Below are positions 50,287 to 61,339 of a DNA stretch of 64,000 nucleotides, piece after piece (position 1 is the stretch's first letter; each line of letters starts with the position of its first letter). A program made the translations under genes and the position numbers. The stretch comes from Aristolochia californica (lineage: Eukaryota; Streptophyta; Magnoliopsida; Piperales; Aristolochiaceae). The DNA lies in the NCBI GenBank assembly GCA_029961685.1, contig JARWKL010000012.1, positions 24,165,227-24,229,226 on the forward strand. Reading direction: 5' to 3'. Under the pieces are notes generated by a model. The model saw only the letters and a list, made by a program, of their open reading frames with translations, had not been told where the DNA came from and did not search any database.

Positions 50287-50287
50287 T

Positions 50288-53120
50288 GTTGAATTTATGG
50301 AAAAGAGAAATACTTCATTGGCTTCATTAACTTCTTATAATCAGAGTACATGAACCTCTTTTTATAATAGAGGAATGTAGTATGGTTCAATTACAATAAA
50401 ACTACCTTTGTCCTAATTACACCCAAACTCTAACACTTAAAATAAGTCCTAGCATAATTAAATAACTCAATATAGATAAAAGACAAACATAACTCAAACT
50501 AGAACTCTTATAGGACATGACCATAAGATAAATATGTCTTTGTGAGTCCTTCTTGATCTTCCAACTTATGTGATAAGGATGTCAGTTTGTGGTAATCATG
50601 GTGGGTCCTACATCTCATGTGCTTGGGCCAATCCCTTAGGCCTTCCTTAGTCATGTGACCCATCTTATAATACTCTTAGATGTGTGGGTCTTCCTCAGTC
50701 GTGTGGGTTTGGGCTTATATTCCAACACTCCCCCTCAAGCTGGGGTGAGATAACAACATGAACTCCCAACTTGTTGCAAATAATGTATAAAATCTTTTTG
50801 TATAAAATGACACATCTTCAATATGTCTTCATCTTCCAATACTCCCCCTTATGCTGTTGCGTCCTTCCATGAGGCCCTGCTGACATAATAGAAGTGAGAG
50901 TAAAAATCACTCCTAACCTATAAGACATTGCTCCATACTCCAGTCCTACTGTTGGATGCAGGGCGCACTCCGTCTTCTATAGGTAGTGTGTCTATCGGCA
51001 TTGCTCTAAAGTATCCACCATCGTGTCCCTCCACAGGACAACGATTCTCAAGTGATAGAAGTAATAAAAGCCATTATAGGGAGGAGGGGGGGGGGGGGGG
51101 GGGGGGGGGGTCTCATGGTATCCCAACTGTGATATTTTTTAGAGTTAAATTTTTCATGGTGTCCCAATTCGAGGACCGACTCTCATGGTGTCCCAACCGT
51201 GGTATTTTTGTGAGTCAAACAAATTATGGTATAAGAAAAGGCACTGAGGCCACCTCTTCTTCAATAATAATGTCTCATCCAAATATACATAATAGCAGCA
51301 GTTGTAATGTAACACGACCATCTTTTCAACACATATAACATGAACCAAAATAATAAACCTTGTAGAAGAACCCATTAAATAATCATAATCCAAAAGAAAT
51401 ACTTTTTCTTAGATGCATAAACATCATCTTTTGTGCTCCCCCTTTCTTGAATATTTTGGTCACATAAATTTATCCACAACATATGGAATAAAATACTTTT
51501 TTCTTGTACTTCTTCTACCTCTCCCCCTCAAGTTGTGAGGTAATGGAAGTGATCTCAGCTTGAACCAAATATCATAGATACAACAATAAGCTAAAATAAC
51601 ATAGATGTAGTAATAAACCCTTAAACCAGGGAGAAGTGAGATATTTTCCTAATATAGCAACTCAAACAGTGACGCAGAACAAAGGGCATAAATTCGGATT
51701 TTTCAATATAACAGAATACCAGCATGACCTTTGATTATTCCAATGCAAATATATCTTTAAATATAGATCAGACTAACATGGTATCCCAACTGTGATATTT
51801 TTTAGAGTTAAATTTATCATGGTGTCCCAATTCGGGGACCGACTCTCATGGTGTCCCAACCGTGATATTTTTGTGAGTCAAACAAATTATGGTATAAGAA
51901 AAGGTACTGAGGCCACCTCTTATTCAATAATAATGTCTCATCCAAATAGACATAATAACAGCAGCTGTAATGTAACACGACCATCTTTTCAACACATATA
52001 ACATGAACCAAAATAATAAACCTTGTAGAAGAACCCATTAAATAATCATAATCCGAAAGAAATATTTTTTCTTAGATGCATAAGCATCATCTTTTGTGTT
52101 CCCCCTTTCTTGAATATTGTGGTCACATAAATTTATCCACAACATATGGAATAAAATACTTCTTTCTTGTACTTCTTCTACCTCTCCCCCTCAAGTTGGG
52201 AGGTAATGGCAGTGATCTCAGCTTGAACCAAATATCATAGATACAACAATAAGCCAAAATAATATAGATGTAGTAATAAACCCTTAAACCAGGGAGAAAT
52301 GAGATATTTTCCTAATATAGCAACTCAAACAATGACGCATAACAAAGGGCATAAATTCGGATTTTTCAAGATAACAGAATACCAGCATGACCTTTGATTA
52401 TTCCAATGCAAATATATCTTTAAATATAGATCAGACTAACAATGAAATTTTCTCCTTCTGAAATTAGACTTAAATATCTTTCATCCAAATATAACCTCTC
52501 TTCATAAAATATAATTATCAGAAGATAAATAATTTGATAAATTTCGGTCTCTGTCATCTGGCCGAACTAAGCACCGTTTCTCCTTTTATTTTTCTGCATG
52601 ACCATTGACTCTTCCAGGATCAATATCTCCTTATAAAAAACTTAGATCGAGAATTAGTTAAGTAGGTAAGAAAGTAGACTTAAATATATTTCTTTTGATG
52701 TATAATTCGCCATATAACGTCTTGTTCTTGATAGCATAAAATAATTCGGAAGTTGAAGCTTTCTGCTGCTGCTCGAACCTTTTTTTCAATCTGACCTTCG
52801 CTAATTCAAATATCGATTTATCTTTGTAGATAAATCCGATTGAAAATTGGTTGAATATGTAAGATAATAGACTTAAAGATCTTTATATATATATATATAT
52901 ATATAATCTTCATATAAAGTCTCGTTCATGATAGCATAAAATACTTCAGAATTTGAAGTTTTTTACTGCTGCTCGAACCTCTTTCGTAATCTGACATTTG
53001 CTCATTCAAATATAGATTTCTCTTTGTAGATAACTCCGATTGGGAAAAATATTTTTTCTTGGAAAATAGGCTAAAATATTTTTCCTTCGTTATATAATTT
53101 ACAATATAAAAATCTCAAAC
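50288..53120 (-). mobile_element. Non-coding LTR retrotransposon, copy C, 5' truncated
   Basis: It runs on the minus strand. The 3' LTR is 50288-50727 (TGTTGGAATATAAG to AAATTCAACA), preceded by the purine tract gagggggag (complement of 50728-50736). It matches the LTRs at 2092 and 4536. The interior has no gag or pol. It includes a 25-base G run (51086-51110), a 663-bp tandem duplication (51114-52440), and the gcagcagcagaaagcttcaa-type blocks shared with the other copies. The 5' LTR and primer-binding site are missing; similarity stops near 53120, just before the P450 remnant. Confidence 0.8.
51114..52440. repeat. 663-bp tandem duplication inside LTR copy C
   Basis: Units 51114-51776 and 51777-52440 align along their full length with few substitutions and small indels. 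Each contains an internal purine tract, the short catggtatcccaac repeats, and the interior block ending gatcagactaac. Confidence 0.9.
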
Positions 53121-53159
53121 ATCATAGCCTACTCCCCCAGCTATCAACATATTCGCCTT

Positions 53160-55159
53160 GCAGTCCAGCCATCAGTTGGCTGGCGAAGGAGCTTGTCGGC
53201 TTCAACTCCATGGTCGCCGTCAATGGACCCCTACATACCAGGCTCAGGGCTTTCGTTGTGAACGCCATTAGCCAACTGACGCGCTGAAACACATCACTGT
53301 CGCAGTTCAGCCGCGCACGGTATCTGCCCTCCGGTCATGGGCAGAAAAGGGTATCATCAAAGTCGATGAAGAAGCGAAGAAGGTGACTTTAATTTTTCAT
53401 CCTTCATGCATGCCCGTCATCCCTGCTCTCTCCCTCTCTCCCTCTCTCTCTTTCTCTTTGGGTCGCTGTAACCTACGTAGCACTTCCAGGTAACTTTCGA
53501 AAACATATGCAAGATGTTCGTCAGCTTCGAGCCCGGTCCGTATCTGCACGAACAGGATCAGTGCTTCAGAGGCATGGTAGCAGGAATAAGAGCTCAACCG
53601 TATAATTTTCCCGGAACTGCATTTCATCACGCCCTCAAGGTAGGTATTGAAGCCAAAACCAGTAGGTACTGTTCTTCCGTTTCATTTTCAGGAATATTGA
53701 GTTTGCAAAGTTACGAATTCTCTGTGGTAGTGTCGGAGGAGATTAAATGAAGTGTGAGAAGCGGAAACGAGGAGGTAACGAAAATGGGGAAAGAAAAGAT
53801 CTGATGGAAGGGTTGATGAGAATTAAGGATGAACAAGGGAAACAACTGAATGACGAAGAGGTGGTCGACAACATTGCTTCTCTGTTACTTGCAGGCTATG
53901 AATCAACTGGCATATCCACAATGTGGGCTTTGTATTACCTGGCTAAGTTCCCTGCTGTGCTCCAACGTCTTAGGGTAATAATCTTTTCTCAAAAAAATTT
54001 CCACTGCCCTTAAAAAAACTTGTCGAAAACTTTTAAAGATTTGTAAGTCGCATCACAATATGAACTTCATTATGAACAACTCAGTGAAGAGTAGCACATC
54101 AAGAAAATAATCCGGTCTGGCTCATCCAAAGCTCTGAACTTCACTATGCTTCGTTGCAGGAAGAAAACCAGAAAATTAGTGAACAAAAGGAAAGGGATTT
54201 TCAAGGGATTTTCTTACCATGGAGGATATCAATACACTCCCAAGGTAGGCACTCATGAATTCTATCTCAATTTAGCCCTTATCGAGCAAATAAACTGGTG
54301 AATGTTTTTACTTATTCAAGTTACTTGATATTTGCTTCTTTTATTTGAAATGATTAGTGCAGTTTCTATTTTTTATTTACTCGATCAAAGACAGGTAGAA
54401 CCATAAATGAATCAACAATAAAGGTCTAAAATCAACATATAAAATCATAACAAATAAATTTTTTGAAAAATTCCTAGTTCAATTTTATGGTTGGGCTTTT
54501 ATATGTATAATTTTAAAATGAATTAAAGCAAATCTAGTTCAAAGCCACATCTGCTTAAATGAACTCTCTCCTTTCATCTCAGGTGGTGGAAAAAGTGATA
54601 AGGATGGCCAATATTGCACCAATGATCTTTAGAAAGACAAATGCAGACGCTGATTATCAAGGTTAATGTGCAAACTTTTGTAATTTGATTCTTTGAGTTG
54701 TTTAAGCTATGGAAGGTTGTAATATGGCTCCCCACCTTCACACGGATCCAGACAACTTCAACGATCCCTTCAACTTCGACCCTTCTGTCATTTCGTCAAT
54801 CCATCACCATGAGTTTACAGTTTAGAATTTAGATGGTTCGATCAATCGTGCACTGTTTCTTTGAGGAACCAGCAAAGCCAGGTACGTACCAGGTCTTTGG
54901 CGGGGAACCGAGAATTTGCGCCGGAAACATGCTTGTGCGTTTACAACTCGGCGTCTTTTTTCATCACTTAACCTTGGGCTACAAGTAAGAACTCGGCGCT
55001 TTGCTCCATTAAAATGCTCTTGACGGCTTGTCGGATAAATCGAGGAAAAACTAATTTGATGTACTGAGGTGGGAGCCCTTGAACCCAGACGCGAAGATCG
55101 CTTTCCTTCCTCATCCGAGACCTGTTGACGGAGTTCGATTGGCTTTTCGTGTAATATAA
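53160..55159 (+). pseudogene. Cytochrome P450 pseudogene (CYP85 clan, CYP88/CYP729-like)
   Basis: Haem mono-oxygenases of this group act on terpenoids such as gibberellin precursors or triterpenes. Recognisable pieces in order: 53160-53395 (RLRAFVVNAIS, then RSWAEKGIIKVDEE in another frame), an intact exon 53490-53639 (KMFVSFEPGPY, NFPGTAFHHALK), 53690-53974 with the I-helix LLLAGYESTGISTMW, 54150-54240, 54583-54661 (VVEKVIRMANIAP), 54720-54800 and the haem-loop exon near 54870-54986 (FGGEPRICAGN), joined by a small intron to the C-terminus ending at 55159. Frame breaks occur near 53273, near 53745, at an 11-bp duplication (54192-54213) and near 54735, and the segment between the ExxR part and the PERF-like part is eroded. 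The haem loop has Glu where Gly is normal. The 5' end is lost next to a retrotransposon. Confidence 0.85.
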
Positions 55160-55682
55160 CCTGAGTTCATGTACAATGGGCCTGGAATCTGGACAAGAGC
55201 TCATTATGTTCACCGGTTCACGTTTTCATTTCAGTCGAAATTTATTTTTCTCTGTAACTTTCTCGTTCTTCAAATCTTTTGTGAAAGAATTGTCTTGGAA
55301 ACAAAGGAAACGATCAGAGAAAGAAAATAAAGGAACAATCAGCAAATTTCTTCTCCTCGAGCTTCTCTGGAGTATCATGAGTATGATTCAACCTGCAATC
55401 TTCAACCAATTCCGCGGCATCCCCTTTACCTAATATCATTTCTTTGTACCCATGTTGTGGCCTCAAATCATTGCGTCTGTCTCCATCTTTGGTCTGTGAG
55501 TTTTCTACAGAGCTTAGTTTCCTCAGCCTCTGGATATCTTCTCTTCTGTCCCTTTTTCTAATACTCCTAAATTCTTGAAAAAAAATTATCTGGAGTTCCT
55601 GTATTCCCTGTGAATTCTCCGGAAGATATAAAAGAAATGGATGGTTGTCTCTCTGGAAAAACAGAGCTTGAATCCTTTCTAT
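55160..55682. other. Spacer between P450 and CHUP1-like remnants
   Basis: No gene seen; part may be the old 3' untranslated region of the CHUP1-like gene. Confidence 0.45.
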
Positions 55683-57133
55683 TCATGGATGAAAGCCTGT
55701 TGCTGCTAACATATAATGATAGTGCTTGTGATAGTGATGGCCTTGGCCTTCCTTTCCTGACACCAATCTCTTGAGTTTACTAAATAACTTGGAATTTCTT
55801 GAGCTGCTGCTTCGGTTCAGGGCTGAATTGTCACAAGGTTCTGTAATGGTGGATGCTTGGCGTGAAGGACCACACTCTGTATCAGAGTCTATTAGCCTAT
55901 AGCTGTTTTTACCTACCCCTGAATTTGCATATTCGAGTATGAGCTGTTTGGCCTTTAGCTCAGATTTCGGGCTCAAGTTTTTACTGAGATCTTTTGATGC
56001 AGTTTTGCCAGGAGGAGGTTGACAATTTCGAACCTCATACCTCAAACAGGCATTAACCCATCTCAGATAAACTAGTTTTTCAATATCAGTACATCTATCT
56101 GTTTGGATCCGCTCAATTTCTTTCTCTAATTCACTATTTGCATTCCGTAAATGCTGGACTTTTTCTTCCATGAGCTTGACCAGAGAAAAAAAAATATGTT
56201 AATTTGATAAAGATTGTAACTCTGGGTAGAACCCGAAATGGATTCTGATTTCATCCAAGAACAGTTGATTATTTTTAAAGTTTTTCCGTTTTCTGTTCAA
56301 CTCATGGACATTATACCAGTTGTCTTTCCGCTCGAATACGGAAAAGAAACTAATGGAGTCTTCAACGGTACTAGCTTGCAACCAGCTAGCTTCATGGTTT
56401 TAAGTTCTTTTAATTGTTTATTTTCCCATCTGATCTTACTGTTTGCCTAAAGCTGAATTCTCAGAAGACCAAATGGATAACTAAATTGTACCTCTGGGTC
56501 CTCTAAAACTGAAGAGGCAAGGATTTGGGTCGACTCCAATTTCGTCCACAACTCCTGAATTATCACACTGCAATTTTGAATTTTCATTCTTGAGCTGCAT
56601 TAATTCATCCTCCACGCTCCTCAATATTTGAACCTTCTTCAAAACATCGGCCTCAAGTTTGGCCAGACTTTGCTCTTCTTGTGATGCGGCTACTCTCAGT
56701 TGAAGAAGAGAGCTGATCTCTGCTTTGTTCACCATCTGTTTTAATCTTCCTTGTAAGCTGCTTTATCTTACCTCTTGCAGATTCAAGTTCTTCAATAACT
56801 TTTGCATGTTCAGTGTTGAAGATACTGCCTTAAGAGATTGATCCTCAATCAATTAAGGATTATAAAAACTGATTCTCAATCAATTAAGGATCATTGTCCT
56901 GTTTAGGGTCTTCCATCACAGGAGCTAATTAAGCTCAATCACAGGAGCTAATTAGGCTCAATCATTCCTTGTATGTAGATTTACAATATCTTGTAATCAA
57001 TTGTAAATCCCTGTAATTAGGGATATCACTCCTATAAATTAATGAAAGCATGGCACCCCAAAGTGTGGTGAATTTTTTAATCATTCTTCTCATGGTATCA
57101 GAGCTGTTCTGGATTAAAATTCCGTGATCCACT

Positions 57134-58092
57134 ATGGCCTCTGAATTTTCTTCTGATCTTCTCTCATTCAATACCATGCTTCACATGGTCACCATCAAAC
57201 TTTCATCTTCCAATTATCTTCTATGGAAGAGTCAGTTCCTTCCTCTCCTTGACAGTCAAGGTCTGCTGGGTCATGTGGATGGTACTTTGTGCCACCACCT
57301 CTTTTTGACCCTCCTACGTCTCAGACACCAAACCTCAAGCACTCATCATGGAAAGCTATTGACCAGCGTCTTCTCAGTCTTCTTCTTTCTTCTCTGTTCG
57401 AAGAAGCTATGGCTGAAGCCGTCGGTCTCTCCACCTCTCGTGAGGTATGGCTTGCTCTAGAGAATTCCTTCAGTCACAAGTCAAAAGCCCGTGAAATTCG
57501 TCTCAAAGACGACCTTCAATTGATGAAAAGAGGAGCTCGCCCGGTGACGGTCTACGCCCGCGCGTTCAAGGTCTTGTGCGACCAACTTCACGCCATCGGT
57601 CGTCCCATTGATGACACCGACAAGGCGCACTGGTTCCTCCGGGGTCTTGGTCCGGAATTCTCTGGTTTTTCCTCTGCCCAAATGGCCCAAACCCCCTTAC
57701 CCTGTTTTTCCGACATCGCCTCACGCGCGGAAAGCTTCGAGATTTTTCAAAAATCTCTCGAGCCCACGGCTCCCTCTCCTGCGGCTTTCACTGCAAACCG
57801 AGTCTCCCATCAACGCTCCGGTGGCTCTTCTCGCCATCGCCGGGGTCGCGGAAACGGTCACGGCAGCCACGGCAGCTCTGGAAACAGAGGCACCTTCGTC
57901 TCCGGCCACGGCCACGGCCACAGCCAACACGGTGATTCCGGTCACGGCTCAGGTCGTCCCACCACCAGCAATGGTCGCCCCCCCCCCCCCCCCCCCCCCC
58001 CGGTGCCAAATCTGCCGTCAGGACGGCCACTATGCCGATCGCTGTCGGCAACGGTATTCACGGGAGGAATACCCTTCGGCGCATCTCGCTGA
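57134..58092 (+). pseudogene. Copia gag region with frame breaks
   Basis: Gag-type capsid sequence starts with the ATG at 57134 and moves to another frame near 57285; from there it is open to the 24-base C run at 57978-58001, after which the zinc knuckle is again in the first frame. The gag middle includes the UBN2-like segment REVWLALENSF and ALEN-DLQLMK features usual in plant Copia gag. The C run is prone to slippage, so one of the breaks may be a read or copy error. Confidence 0.75.
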
Positions 58093-61000
58093 TTCATTTA
58101 ATCAGCAGTGCTCCGTGTCCGAAACCCAAAATTCGGACTGGTTCGTGGATACGGGTGCCACGGCCCACATGACCCCGGTTCACTCTTCATTGGATCAAAC
58201 GGTAATCTACACGGGTAAGGATCGTGTAATTGTGGGGAATGGCGCGTCTCTACCTATTACTCATACTGGTTCCCTTTCTCCTTCCCCAGATCTTCACTTA
58301 TTAGATATTTTGGTTGTTCCTCATCTTACTAAAAATCTTTTATCTATTAGTAAATTAACGAATGATTTTCCCTTCTCCGTTACGTTTACTAATAATTCTT
58401 TCACTGTTCAGAATCGCCAAACGGGAAAGGTGGTGGCAACCGGTCGGCGTGATGGAGGTCTATATGTGCTAGAGCGTGGAAATTCAGCACTTATTTCTGT
58501 TTTGAAAAATAAATCTCTTCATGCCTCCTATGATTTATGGCATGCTCGATTAGGCCATGTGCATCATTCTGTTATCTCCTTATTAAATAAAGATGGCCAT
58601 CTTCATCTTACTTCAGTATTGCCCTCTCCGCATTTATGTGCTACATGTCAACTTTCCAAAAGTCACCGTTTGCCTTATCTTCGCAATGCCAAAAAGTCAT
58701 CTAAATTGTTAGAATTAATTCATTGCGATATATGGGGTCCTTCACCAGTACCATCGCATTTGGGTTTTCTTTACTATGTTTTATTTATTGATGATTATTC
58801 TCGTTTCACTTGGCTTTACCCATTGAAATTGAAGTCTGATTTCTATGATATTTTTCTTCAATTTCATAAATTTGTTGAAAATCAACATTCTGCTCGTATC
58901 AAAATTTTTCAAAGCGATGGTGGTGCAGAATTTACTAGCACTCGTTTTAAACACCATCTCAGCTCTTCGGGAATTCATCATCAATTATCTTGTCCCTACA
59001 CTCCTGCCCAAAATGGCCGCGCAGAACGAAAACACCGTCATTTGACTGAAACTGGTCTGGCCTTACTCTTCCATTCCCACATTTCTCCTCGTTACTGGGT
59101 TGACGCCTTTAGCACTGCTGCCTACATCATCAATCGATTGCCCACACCGCTTCTCGGAGGTAAGTCCCCCTTTGAACTTATCTATGGTATTTCTCCAAAT
59201 TATGACAATTTCCATCCTTTTGGTTGTCGTGTCTACCCATGTTTACGTGATTATATGCCAAATAAATTCTCGCCTCGTAGTATTCCTTGCATTTTTATGG
59301 GCTATAGTTCATCGTACAAAGGTTTTCGTTGTCTTAATCCTGTCACATCTAGACTTTATATTACTCATCATGCTCAATTTGATGAGACTCATTTCCCATC
59401 CCATGCCTCTTCCCAGGCTCAACCTTTATCCTCTCTCAATTTCTCCAATTTTCTGGAACCCAGTCTCTCTTCTCCTGTCATGCCCCCATCTCTTTTGGCG
59501 CCCCCTTCTCGGCATATTACTCAATCCGACTCCCTTCCTTGTGTTATTTGCACTAATCCCGTGGATGAGTCTTTGCAGGCCCCTTCTACTGTTACAGGAC
59601 CTACTCTGCCACATGCTGATTCCACTGCTCCTGTTGCTACTATTCCGGTGGGTTCTCATCCTATGGTCACACGCGCCAAAGTTGGTATTTTCAAACCTCG
59701 TCACTCGGCTGATCTGGCGTATTCTGGCTCATCTGGGCTGCTTTCTGGTCTCCTCGCATCTACTGAGCCTAAAGGGTTCAAATCTGCTGCCAAGAATCCA
59801 GCCTGGCTTGCCGCTATGGATGAAGAAATTCAGGCTCTTCAAAATAATCGTACTTGGATTTTGGTACCTCGACCGGCTCATACCAATATTGTGGGTTCTA
59901 AATGGGTCTTTAGGACCAAATATTTGCCTGATGGTTCTATTGAACGGTTCAAAGCTCGTCTTGTCGCGAAGGGGTTTACACAAGTCCCAGGTCTTGACTA
60001 CACCGACACCTTCAGTCCTGTCATCAAAGCTACCACTATTCGGGTTGTACTCTCTCTTGCTATTACTCATCGCTGGTCTCTCCGTCAATTGGACGTCAAA
60101 AATGCATTCCTCAACGGTCATCTCAATGAGCGTGTCTATATGGACCAGCCGCCTGGGTATATTGATCCTCGCTTCCCTGATCATGTTTGCCAGCTTCAAA
60201 AGGCTCTCTATGGTCTCAAACAAGCCCCTCGAGCTTGGTTCCAACGGTTCAGCTCTTTCCTTACACATCTTGGCTTCCACTGCAGTCGGGCTGATCCTTC
60301 GCTCTTCGTCTTTCATCGGCAATCTGACATCCTTTATCTGCTCCTATATGTCGATGATATTATTCTTACGGGCAACAACCCTTCTGTGCTTGATAATTTT
60401 GCCAGCAAGCTTCATTCTGAGTTCGCTACAAAGGACTTGGGTTCTCTCAGCTACTTCCTTGGTCTTGAAGCCACACCCACCTCTGATGGGCTCTTTCTTA
60501 GTCAACTGAAATATGCGCGCGACATTCTTGCTCGCGCTCACTTACTTGACAGCAAACCTGTACATACTCCTATGGTGGTTTCTCAGCATCTATCCTCTGT
60601 TGGTCAGTCTTTTTCGGATCCCACTCTTTATCGATCTCTTGTTGGTGCTCTTCAATATTTGACCATCACGCGACCCGACATTGCTCATGCTGTCAACTCG
60701 GTTAGTCAATTTCTACACTCTCCCACTGATAACCACTTTCTTGCTGTTAAGCGTATTCTTCGGTATGTCAAAGGCACTCTTCATTATGGTCTATCCTTTC
60801 GCCCGTCTGCTTCTCCTGGCTCCTTAATTGCTTATTCTGATGCTGACTGGGCCGGCTGTCCTGACACTCGCCGCTCCACCTCGGGTTACTCCATCTACCT
60901 TGGGGACAACTTAGTTTCTTGGAGTGCCAAGAAGCAACCTACAGTTTCTCGTTCCAGCTGTGAATCGGAATATCGTGCCCTTGCTCTCACGGCCACCGAA

Positions 61001-61339
61001 CTTATCTGGCTCACTCATCTTCTTCGTGATCTCAAAGTATCCATTCCCAAGCAGCCTCTTCTCTTATGCGATAACAAAAGCGCTCTTTTCTTGAGCTCCA
61101 ACCCTGTTGTTCACAAACGGGCCAAACATGTTGAGCTAGACATTCACTTTCTGCGAGAACTTGTTGTTGCTGGAAAGATTCGCACTCAATATGTGCCATC
61201 TCACTTACAGATTGCGGATATCTTCACCAAGAGCGTCTCTCGCCCTCTCTTTCAGTTTTTTCGATTCAAGCTTCACGTCTGTCCTAATCCGACGCTTAGC
61301 TTGCGGGGGGCTGTTGAAGATACTGCCTTAAGAGATTGA
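57608..61339 (+). CDS. Copia pol polyprotein (zinc knuckle to RNase H)
   Basis: The open frame encodes the replication enzymes of the retrotransposon. Landmarks: zinc knuckle CQICRQDGHYADRC near residue 134 (CX2CX4HX4C), protease DTGA near 180, gag-pre-integrase with HARLGH and CATCQLSK, integrase core from about 367 (Asp in HCDIWGP, Asp in FQSDGGAEF, Glu in NGRAERKHR), reverse transcriptase from about 732 with the YVDD catalytic box near 913, and RNase H from about 1075 (SDADWAG, SRSSCESEYRAL). All catalytic residues are present. The first 120 or so residues before the knuckle are an out-of-frame reading of gag and are probably not real protein. The frame runs a few codons into the 3' LTR. 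With an intact pol but broken gag, self-mobility is uncertain. Confidence 0.9.
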   Translation: MMTPTRRTGSSGVLVRNSLVFPLPKWPKPPYPVFPTSPHARKASRFFKNLSSPRLPLLRLSLQTESPINAPVALLAIAGVAETVTAATAALETEAPSSPATATATANTVIPVTAQVVPPPAMVAPPPPPPPRCQICRQDGHYADRCRQRYSREEYPSAHLADSFNQQCSVSETQNSDWFVDTGATAHMTPVHSSLDQTVIYTGKDRVIVGNGASLPITHTGSLSPSPDLHLLDILVVPHLTKNLLSISKLTNDFPFSVTFTNNSFTVQNRQTGKVVATGRRDGGLYVLERGNSALISVLKNKSLHASYDLWHARLGHVHHSVISLLNKDGHLHLTSVLPSPHLCATCQLSKSHRLPYLRNAKKSSKLLELIHCDIWGPSPVPSHLGFLYYVLFIDDYSRFTWLYPLKLKSDFYDIFLQFHKFVENQHSARIKIFQSDGGAEFTSTRFKHHLSSSGIHHQLSCPYTPAQNGRAERKHRHLTETGLALLFHSHISPRYWVDAFSTAAYIINRLPTPLLGGKSPFELIYGISPNYDNFHPFGCRVYPCLRDYMPNKFSPRSIPCIFMGYSSSYKGFRCLNPVTSRLYITHHAQFDETHFPSHASSQAQPLSSLNFSNFLEPSLSSPVMPPSLLAPPSRHITQSDSLPCVICTNPVDESLQAPSTVTGPTLPHADSTAPVATIPVGSHPMVTRAKVGIFKPRHSADLAYSGSSGLLSGLLASTEPKGFKSAAKNPAWLAAMDEEIQALQNNRTWILVPRPAHTNIVGSKWVFRTKYLPDGSIERFKARLVAKGFTQVPGLDYTDTFSPVIKATTIRVVLSLAITHRWSLRQLDVKNAFLNGHLNERVYMDQPPGYIDPRFPDHVCQLQKALYGLKQAPRAWFQRFSSFLTHLGFHCSRADPSLFVFHRQSDILYLLLYVDDIILTGNNPSVLDNFASKLHSEFATKDLGSLSYFLGLEATPTSDGLFLSQLKYARDILARAHLLDSKPVHTPMVVSQHLSSVGQSFSDPTLYRSLVGALQYLTITRPDIAHAVNSVSQFLHSPTDNHFLAVKRILRYVKGTLHYGLSFRPSASPGSLIAYSDADWAGCPDTRRSTSGYSIYLGDNLVSWSAKKQPTVSRSSCESEYRALALTATELIWLTHLLRDLKVSIPKQPLLLCDNKSALFLSSNPVVHKRAKHVELDIHFLRELVVAGKIRTQYVPSHLQIADIFTKSVSRPLFQFFRFKLHVCPNPTLSLRGAVEDTALRD

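Noticed and set aside
59100..60509. 469-codon frame overlapping the Copia pol
   Set aside because: It is the +1 shadow of the pol frame, leucine-rich with no domain, while the pol frame shows all catalytic motifs.
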